From assembly GCA_934500835.1 (NCBI GenBank), contig CAKSTR010000014.1, positions 1-64,000 of the forward strand: a stretch of DNA of 64,000 nt. Direction: 5' to 3'. Source of the DNA: an uncultured Paracoccaceae bacterium (GTDB lineage: Bacteria > Pseudomonadota > Alphaproteobacteria > Rhodobacterales > Rhodobacteraceae). This document shows positions 55,786 to 64,000 of the stretch, piece by piece (the first letter of the stretch is position 1; each line of letters begins with the position of its first letter). Both the position numbers and the translations under genes were made by a program. The notes beneath the pieces are model-generated. The model ran no database searches and was not told where the DNA came from. It was given only the letters and a program-made list of their open reading frames with translations.

Positions 55786-56763
55786 ATGAGCTTCCACCCC
55801 ATCGAACAGGCCCCTGCCCGCCTGAACCGTTCGGAACTTGCCGTGCCCGGCACATCCGTTCAAATGTTTGAAAAAGCTGCGCAATCTGACGCGGATGTGA
55901 TCTTCCTCGACCTTGAGGACGCGGTGGCGCCGGACGACAAGGCGCAGGCGCGCAAGAACATCATCAAGGCGCTGAACGAGATCGACTGGGGCAAGAAGAC
56001 CATGTCGGTGCGGATCAACGGTCTGGACACCCACTACATGTACCGCGACGTCGTGGACGTGGTCGAACAGGCCGGAGAGCGGCTGGATCTGATCATGATT
56101 CCGAAAGTCGGGACGGCGGCCGATGTATATGCCGTCGATATGCTGGTAACGCAGATCGAGGATGCCAAGGGATATAAAAAGCGCATCGGCTTTGAACATA
56201 TCATCGAAACCGCGCTTGGAATGCAGAATGTCACCGAAATTGCCGGGGCATCCAAACGGAATGAAAGCCTGCATTTCGGGGTTGCGGATTATGCCGCCTC
56301 GACCCGCGCGCGCACGACGATCATCGGTGGCGTGAACCCGGACTATTCGGTGCTGACCGATCCGCTGGAAGACGGCTCGCGCGCGGTGCACTGGGGCGAT
56401 ATGTGGCACTATGCGCTGGCCCGGATGGTGGTTGCGGCGCGGGCGAACGGCTTGCGACCGGTGGACGGGCCTTTCGGCGACTTCCAGGATGCCGAGGGCT
56501 ACAAGGCCGCCGCCCGCCGCGCCGCGGTCCTGGGCTGCGAGGGCAAATGGGCGATCCACCCCAGCCAGATCGCGCTGGCCAATGAGGTGATGAGCCCGTC
56601 CGAGAAAGAGGTCACCCGGGCGCAGCGCATCCTTGAGGCGATGGCCGAGGCGGCGCGTCAGGGCAAGGGCGCGGTCTCGCTGGATGGCCGGCTGATCGAC
56701 TATGCCTCGATCCGGCAGGCCGAGGTGCTGGTCGAGAAAGCCCGCCAGATCTCGGGCGGCTGA
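55786..56763 (+). CDS. mcl: L-malyl-CoA lyase
   Basis: A 325-residue HpcH/CitE-family lyase. LNRSELAVPGTS, FLDLEDAVAPDDKAQARKN, the catalytic-region glutamate and aspartate in that stretch, MIPKVGTAADVYAVD and KWAIHPSQIALANEVM fit malyl-CoA/beta-methylmalyl-CoA lyases (Mcl1/MclA). It splits malyl-CoA into glyoxylate and acetyl-CoA, the last step of the serine-cycle half encoded here. ATG at 55786 (MSFHPIEQAP) is preceded by GAAGGA. In Rhodobacter-type bacteria the same enzyme also acts in acetate assimilation by the ethylmalonyl-CoA pathway. Confidence 0.94.
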   Translation: MSFHPIEQAPARLNRSELAVPGTSVQMFEKAAQSDADVIFLDLEDAVAPDDKAQARKNIIKALNEIDWGKKTMSVRINGLDTHYMYRDVVDVVEQAGERLDLIMIPKVGTAADVYAVDMLVTQIEDAKGYKKRIGFEHIIETALGMQNVTEIAGASKRNESLHFGVADYAASTRARTTIIGGVNPDYSVLTDPLEDGSRAVHWGDMWHYALARMVVAARANGLRPVDGPFGDFQDAEGYKAAARRAAVLGCEGKWAIHPSQIALANEVMSPSEKEVTRAQRILEAMAEAARQGKGAVSLDGRLIDYASIRQAEVLVEKARQISGG

Positions 56764-56772
56764 ACGCACGCC

Positions 56773-56828
56773 GCGCGCCGGGGCGGACCCGGCGCGCGAC
56801 CCTGGCGGCCCGGCAGCGTCAGCCGGGC
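56773..56828. terminator. Convergent hairpins between mcl and the permease gene
   Basis: GCGCGCCGGG pairs with CCCGGCGCGC (56773-56797, 5-base loop). A second hairpin, GCCCGGC/GCCGGGC (56808-56828), overlaps the permease stop codon. Together they separate two convergent transcripts. No T-run. Confidence 0.65.
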
Positions 56829-58777
56829 ATTCCGGCGGCGCGGCGGTTTTCGGTCCAACGCTTGACCAGATGATCCACCGCCAAGCCCATGAAGGCCACC
56901 GCAAGGCCCAGGACCGTGCCCTTGCCGACATCCGAGGCGGACAGCGCGCGTTGCAGTTCCTGCCCCAGATCCTGCGTGCCGATGAAGGCCGCGATGATCA
57001 CCATGAAGAGCGAGAACATCACCGACTGGTTCACCCCCACCATCATCACCGGCAGCGCCAGCGGCAGCCGCACATGCCACAGCATCTGGCGGCGCGTGGC
57101 CCCGCTCATCTGTGCGGCCTCGACCAGTTCAAGGGGCACGCCGCGCAGGCCCTCGATGGTGTAGCGGATCAGGGGGACGGCGGCGAAGGTGACGACGGCG
57201 GCCACAACGGCCACATCGTTGACGCCGAACAGCATCACCACGGGGATGAGGTAGATGAAGCTGGGGAAGGTCTGGAAGGTGTCGCACAGAAGCAGCACCC
57301 GCCGCGCCCGAACCTCGGTCTGGGCGGCGAAGATGCCCAGCGGAAAGCCGATCAGCGCCGCGATCAGCACCGAAAAGCCGACCATGTAGACGGTGATCAT
57401 CGCCCGGTCCCACCAGCCCGACAGCGCGATCAGCCCGAAGAAGCCCAGCACGACAAGCGCGGAACGCAAGCCCCCGATGGCCCAGCCGGCGGCCGCGATC
57501 GCCAGCAGGACGGCCGGGAACGGCAGCCACAGCATCGCGTCGCGCAGCGGGATCAGGACCCAGGTGATCAGGAACCAGCGCAGCCATGTGGTGACCGGAT
57601 CGACCAGCGTGATGAAGCCGTCGACCAGTGTGTCAAGCGGCCCCGCAATGCTGAGAGCCTGCCGGCGCGGCACCTCGGCCAGCAGCGGCATCATCTGGGC
57701 AAGAACGAAGGCCGCGACCACCGCAATGGCCCAGACCAGCAGCACCGGATGCCGCCCTGCCCAGCTTTGCCCCTCGTCGTGGTGAACCGGCTGGCGCATC
57801 GCCCAGGCCTTGGACAGCCGGTCCAGCACCACGGCGATCAGGACGATGGTGATGCCGATCTCGACCGAGAGGCCGATCTTCAGCGCCTGCAGCAGTTGCA
57901 GCAGCTTTTGCCCCAGGCCGGGCATGCCGATGAAGCTGGCCAGCACCACCATGGCAAGGCATTGCATGATGACCTGGTTGACGCCGATCAGGATCTCGGT
58001 CCTGGCGGTCGGCAGGCGGACGGAGCGCAGCAGCTGCCAGGGGTTGGCGCCGCCCATCCGCCCGGCCTCGACCACCTCTTCGGGCACCTTGCGCAAACCT
58101 AGCTCCGTCATGCGGATCATCGGCGGGACCGAGAAGATGATGGTGACGATGGCCCCGGCCTTCGGCCCGACGCCGATGAAGACCACCACCGGGATCATAT
58201 AGGCGAAATGCGGCATGCTTTGCGCGATGTTCAGGATGGGGTTCAGCACCCTTGCCGCCCAGGTCCAGCGCCAGGCGGTGATGCCGAGCAGAAGACCAAG
58301 GAGCACCGAGAAGGGCGCCGCGACGACGATCACCGAAAGCGTCTCCATCGCCCATTGCCATTGGCCCATGACGGCGATCCAGACGAAGGTGCCGCCCGCC
58401 AGCAGGGCCAGCCGCCAGCCGCCCAGCCATGCGCCCAGCGCCGCCATGGAGATTGCCACCACCGACCATGGCAAGGGGCCGATCCGGGGCCAGCGGTTCT
58501 TGCCGTAAAGCAGGTTGGCCGTCACATCCAGCAGCCATTCCAGCATCGAGGCGAAGGCACGCGTGACCTGCATCAGGCCCAGATCGTCGCGCAGGAAGGC
58601 GAAGATCGCGTTGATCCAGCCGGCGAAGGGCAGGATCAGCCATTCGGGCGGGCGCATCAGCCCGGCGGGAAGGGCATTGCGGCCTAGCACCAGCAAAAGC
58701 GCAAGGCCCAGCAGGATCAAGGCCACACGCGGGGCTTTGCGGGCCCTGGTCAGCGGCAGATGGTCGGCAAGGTTCAT
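56819..58777 (-). CDS. Glycine-betaine/TMAO-type ABC permease, fused double domain
   Basis: A 652-residue inner-membrane protein with two ProW-like permease domains in one chain. The first (about 150-315) has IAQSMPHFAYMIPVVVFIG and VGVNQVIMQCLAMVVLASF-like stretches. The second (about 455-640) has FQTFPSFIYLIPVVMLFGV and VGVNQSVMFSLFMVIIAAFIG (in part). The usual ProW has one such domain and acts as a dimer. It should work with the ATPase at 58774, whose gene overlaps it by four bases, and the binding protein at 59938. Related fused permeases serve trimethylamine N-oxide or betaine uptake in marine relatives. Confidence 0.87.
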   Translation of the reverse strand: MNLADHLPLTRARKAPRVALILLGLALLLVLGRNALPAGLMRPPEWLILPFAGWINAIFAFLRDDLGLMQVTRAFASMLEWLLDVTANLLYGKNRWPRIGPLPWSVVAISMAALGAWLGGWRLALLAGGTFVWIAVMGQWQWAMETLSVIVVAAPFSVLLGLLLGITAWRWTWAARVLNPILNIAQSMPHFAYMIPVVVFIGVGPKAGAIVTIIFSVPPMIRMTELGLRKVPEEVVEAGRMGGANPWQLLRSVRLPTARTEILIGVNQVIMQCLAMVVLASFIGMPGLGQKLLQLLQALKIGLSVEIGITIVLIAVVLDRLSKAWAMRQPVHHDEGQSWAGRHPVLLVWAIAVVAAFVLAQMMPLLAEVPRRQALSIAGPLDTLVDGFITLVDPVTTWLRWFLITWVLIPLRDAMLWLPFPAVLLAIAAAGWAIGGLRSALVVLGFFGLIALSGWWDRAMITVYMVGFSVLIAALIGFPLGIFAAQTEVRARRVLLLCDTFQTFPSFIYLIPVVMLFGVNDVAVVAAVVTFAAVPLIRYTIEGLRGVPLELVEAAQMSGATRRQMLWHVRLPLALPVMMVGVNQSVMFSLFMVIIAAFIGTQDLGQELQRALSASDVGKGTVLGLAVAFMGLAVDHLVKRWTENRRAAGMPG

Positions 58778-59826
58778 GCCGCGCCCCCAAGCAGGATGTC
58801 CAGCGCGCGGGACCGTTGCAGCACCCCGGTCGTGCGCCCCCCGGCATCCGAGACCGGAATCCAGTCGCGCCGGTCATTCACCAGCTGGCGCGCCAGATCG
58901 CGCAGCGTCCGCCCGCCGTCCAGCGCCGGGCCTTCGGGTGCCTGACCTGTCAGGGCCTCGGCCAGCCCTGCGGCATGCAGAACCCGGCCGCGGTCGATCT
59001 CGGCGGTGAAGCGGGCGACATAGTCGGTGGCGGGGGCAAGCACGATCCGGTCGGGGGTGTCGATCTGCTCGACCCGGCCATCCTTCATGATGGCGATCCG
59101 ATCGGCCAGCCGCAAAGCCTCGTCGAAATCATGGGTGATGAAGATGATGGTCTTCTTCAGCATCCCCTTCAGCCGCAGGAATTCATCCTGCATCTCGCGC
59201 CGGATCAGCGGGTCCAGCGCCGAGAACGGTTCATCGAGGAACCAGATGTCAGGTTCGACCGCCAGCGAGCGCGCAATGCCGACGCGCTGCTGCTGGCCGC
59301 CCGAAAGCTCTCGCGGGAAATAGGCCTCGCGGCCCTTCAAGCCCACCAGCGCCAGCATCTCGCGGGCGCGTTCAATGCGCGAGGCGCGGTCCTGCCCCCG
59401 CATCTCCAGCGGGAAGGCGACGTTTTCCAGTGCGTTCCGGTTGGGCAGAAGGCCGAAGCTTTGAAACACCATGCCCATCTTGCGGCGGCGCAGGTCGATC
59501 AGTTCGGCATCGGTCAGCCTGCCGATGTCGCGCCCCTCGACCAGGATCTCGCCCGAGGTGATCTCGTTCAGCCGCGACAGGCAGCGCACCAGCGTCGATT
59601 TGCCAGACCCCGAAAGCCCCATCACCACCAGCATCTCGCCCGGCATGACATCCAGCGTCACGTCATGGACGGCGATGACATGGCCCTGCGGCCGGGCATC
59701 GGGGTCCAGCCGGATCTCGGCGCGGGCCGCTTGCGGGCGCGGCCCGAAGATCTTCCATACATTGCGGCACGACAGGACGGGTTCGGCCTGCGGGGCGGCG
59801 GCCTGGGCAAGTGCACTTGGGGTCAC
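58774..59826 (-). CDS. proV: Glycine-betaine/TMAO-type ABC transporter, ATP-binding subunit
   Basis: A 350-residue ABC ATPase of the quaternary-amine group. Walker A is GLSGSGKST, the signature LSGGQQQRVGIARSL and Walker B FLDEPFSALDPL. The C-terminal part (about 270-350, with DRRDWIPVSDAGGRTTGVL) looks like a single CBS-type regulatory domain, which in ProV/OpuA relatives can sense ionic strength. GTG at 59826 is chosen, with GGAAAGA eight bases upstream. The substrate is set by the binding protein. Confidence 0.92.
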   Translation of the reverse strand: MTPSALAQAAAPQAEPVLSCRNVWKIFGPRPQAARAEIRLDPDARPQGHVIAVHDVTLDVMPGEMLVVMGLSGSGKSTLVRCLSRLNEITSGEILVEGRDIGRLTDAELIDLRRRKMGMVFQSFGLLPNRNALENVAFPLEMRGQDRASRIERAREMLALVGLKGREAYFPRELSGGQQQRVGIARSLAVEPDIWFLDEPFSALDPLIRREMQDEFLRLKGMLKKTIIFITHDFDEALRLADRIAIMKDGRVEQIDTPDRIVLAPATDYVARFTAEIDRGRVLHAAGLAEALTGQAPEGPALDGGRTLRDLARQLVNDRRDWIPVSDAGGRTTGVLQRSRALDILLGGAA

Positions 59827-59902
59827 GGCGTCATCTTTCCGAAGAAGCGGGCCCGCACCGGCGCAAAGTCGGGCGGGCCGAAGAGGGATCACGGGGTGCG
59901 TT

Positions 59903-59929
59903 GCGGGGGCGGGTCCGGCCCGCCCCCGC
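59903..59929. terminator. GC hairpin between the binding-protein and ATPase genes
   Basis: GCGGGGGCGGG pairs with CCCGCCCCCGC over a five-base loop, eight bases past the binding-protein stop codon. Lying inside an operon, it probably stabilises the upstream mRNA or reduces read-through, giving more binding protein than ATPase and permease. Confidence 0.65.
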
Positions 59930-59937
59930 GTCGGGGA

Positions 59938-61791
<1,854 letters not shown>

Positions 61792-61819
<28 letters not shown>

Positions 61820-64000
61820 GACCCCGACCGGGGCCACGGTTTCGGCGCGATCCGCGCCAGCGCCTGCTCCAGCGCGGCCCGCGCCTCCTCCGCCTGCTGG
61901 TCAAGCGTGGACAGCGTGGCATCCAGCACCGCCTTGTTCTCGCCGCTGCGGGCCAGCCGGTCGATCAGGCGCAGATCGGCGACAAGGCGCGGCAGGTCGA
62001 AATTTCCCGCCGCGCTGGCCAACCGATGCGCGGCCTCTGCCAAGGCGGCGGGATCGGCCCCGCGATGCGCGGCCCGAATGGCGGCAAGGCCGGGCTCCAG
62101 CTGGTCAAGAAACAGCCGCGTCAGCCCGGCCACCGTTGCGGCCGGCAGGTCGGCCAATACCGGAGCCAGAGCGTCGGGGGCCACAGCATCGGGGGCCTCG
62201 GCGGCGCCGTCGATCTGCGCCAGCGCCTGCGCCAGCCGGTCCGGTGACAGGGGTTTGGCCATCATCGCCGACATGCCGGCCGCCAGATTGGCGGCCTCGG
62301 CAGCGCCGCCGACATGGGCGGAAAGCCCGATGACCGGGACCGCAGCGCGGGCTGGATCGGGCAGCGCGCGGATGCGCCGCGTCGCCTCGGTGCCCGAGAT
62401 GCCGGGCAGGTTCACATCCATCAGCACGGCATCGAAGGCCTCGGTCCCGGCAAGGCGGACCGCCTCTTCGCCGGTGCCGACCATGGTCAGCCGGTGCCCC
62501 ATCGGCGCCAGATGCGCCTCGACCACCATGCGGTTGATCGGGTGATCCTCGACCACCAGCAGCGACAGCGGGCGGGTCGCGGGCAGGACCGTGGCAGGCG
62601 GCATCTCCATGCGCCCCTCGGGCAGCACCAGGGCCAGCGTGAAGACCGCGCCCGCGCCCGGCCGGCTTTCGACCGAGAGCGTGCCGCCCATGGCTTCGGC
62701 AAAGCGGCGGCAGATCGCCAGACCAAGCCCGGTGCCGCCGAACTGGCGGCCGGTCTGGCTGTCCTCTTGCTCGAAGGGTTCGAAGATGCGCTCCACCGCC
62801 TCGGGGGCGATGCCCTTGCCGGTGTCGCTGATGCGGAAGGTCAGCGCGTGGCCGGCCGGCACCGGGGCGGAGGTCAGCGTCAGCGCCACCTCGCCCGCCG
62901 AGGTGAACTTGATCGCGTTGGAGAGCAGGTTGATCAGGATCTGCCGCAGCCGCCCCCGGTCGCCCAGCACGACGGCGGGCAGATCCGGCGACAGATCGGT
63001 GCGGAACTCCAGCCCCTTGGCCTGCGCGACCGGGGCCAGAAGCCATTCGGCATCGCGGACCACCTCGGCCAGGGCAAAGCTTTCGGGGGCGGCAGGCTCG
63101 GGGCCGCTTTCATCGCGGATGAAGTCAAGGATGTCGCCAAGGATCACCATCAGCCGGTCGCTGGATTGCTCCAGCGCGGCCAGCCTTTCGCGTTGCACCG
63201 CACTCAGCCCGTCGCGCGGCAGACCGCGGAGCATCCCGAGAACCCCGTTCATCGGGGTGCGGATCTCATGGCTCATCATCGCAAGGAATTCGGATTTCGC
63301 GCGGTCCGCCGCCTCGGCCCGCTGGCGGGCAAGGGCATGGGCGTCAACCTCGTGCCGCAGGCTTTCGGTCTGGGCATCGACAAGGCCCTGCAGGGCATTG
63401 CGGTGCTGATGCAACTCGGCCAGATGGCGGATGCGCTCGGCCTCCAGCGCGCGGTTCTGCACCGCCTGCTGGCGGAACACCTCGACCGCCCGCTCCATCC
63501 CGGCGATTTCGTCGCGGCCCTGCGGGTGCACCGGGTCGTCGATATGCCCCTCGGCCAGCCGGTCCATCGACAGCGACAGCCGGTCCAGCCGGCGGGTGAT
63601 GTTGCCGCGCACATAGAACCACAGCACCGCAAGCGAGACGATCAGCGCCGTCACCGCGCCCCAGGTCTGCAGGGTGCTGGTCAGGCGCAGGGCGGATTGC
63701 ACCTCATCCCCCGCCGCCGTCGCCCGGTCCTGGACCGAGGCCGCCAGCACCGCCGCCCCGCGGTCCAGCCGGGCCGCCGCGTCCAGCACGGTGGCCTGCG
63801 CGGTGTCGATGCGGGCATCGAGGCCCAGAACGGTGGCCGTGGCATCCAGCACATCGGGCGCCCCTGCCCCGCGGGCGCCGGGGGTGCGGGCCAGCCCGGC
63901 GCGGATCGGGGTCAAAAGCGCCAGCGCGCGGTTGGCGCGCAGCGGATCGTCGATCATCAGCACGCGCCGGCTGACGATGGTCAGGCGGCGGTCCATCTCG
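61792..64000 (-). CDS. Hybrid sensor kinase, TorS-like (5' end outside window)
   Basis: At least 735 residues; the N-terminal sensor part lies beyond the window. Visible in order: a helical periplasmic end, a membrane segment (TSTLQTWGAVTALIVSLAVLWFY, in part), HAMP, a coiled linker, the HisKA domain with the phosphorylated histidine in MMSHEIRTPMNG, the HATPase (NLLSNAIKF, DTGKGIA, GGTGLGLAI), a receiver domain with its aspartate in VLMDVNLPG, and a C-terminal HPt domain with its histidine in AAHRLASAAGNF. This tripartite order is that of TorS and related kinases. It is convergent with and probably the partner of the regulator at 61115. Confidence 0.9.

Overview
The window is high-GC DNA from an alphaproteobacterium of the Rhodobacterales (Rhodobacter/Paracoccus-like). 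The best evidence is the gene order ftsH-tilS-cpoB-pal-tolB-tolA-tolR-tolQ-ybgC-ruvB-ruvA-ruvC, together with an ArgP/LysE pair, a DUF1127 protein, a DUF2793 protein and a partial serine-cycle cluster. No rRNA, tRNA, insertion sequence, phage cluster or CRISPR array was seen.

Region 1 (1-18455) is a surface-polysaccharide region. Two RTX-type secreted proteins point at each other (the left one cut by the window edge). Their 3' ends form an inverted repeat (1-714 and 11926-12639) around an 11.2-kb island. The island has a Kps/Wz-type ABC exporter (ATPase, inner-membrane coiled-coil protein, permease), a sulfotransferase fused to an AlgX/AlgJ-like acyltransferase domain, a methyltransferase, and a 1809-residue protein joining a sulfotransferase, a coiled coil, a WbsX-like domain and two glycosyltransferases. 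Outside the right arm lie a GT2 glycosyltransferase, UDP-glucose dehydrogenase and a DUF2793 protein. Together these would make, decorate and export an acidic, probably sulfated polysaccharide. The inverted arms make the island a candidate for inversion.

Region 2 (18561-34556) holds transporters (two DMT types, LysE with its regulator ArgP, an SLC13 type), YebC, a YmdB-type phosphodiesterase, and a tetrahydrofolate C1 block: fhs, chorismate mutase and two tandem folD genes, the second without the usual catalytic lysine. MOSC, methyltransferase, CorA and FtsH genes follow.

Region 3 (34635-48638) is core envelope and DNA-repair content: tilS, the Tol-Pal genes, ybgC, ruvBAC, then a small DUF1127 gene with a structured leader, prmA and msrA.

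Region 4 (48772-64000) is C1 and methylated-compound metabolism: two 2-hydroxyacid dehydrogenases, malate-CoA ligase (mtkA, mtkB), serine-glyoxylate aminotransferase, malyl-CoA lyase, and a LuxR-type regulator between the two divergent serine-cycle units. A glycine-betaine/TMAO-type ABC transporter follows, then a TorR/TorS-like two-component pair (the sensor is cut by the window end). Taken together, methylated osmolytes may be imported, their methyl groups carried on tetrahydrofolate by Fhs and FolD, and the carbon assimilated by the serine cycle. Other needed steps (glyA, glycerate kinase, ppc, demethylases) are not in this window.

A short repeat with the core CAAATATCCCG-type sequence occurs in four gaps between genes, and GC-rich hairpins mark several operon ends and two within-operon gaps.
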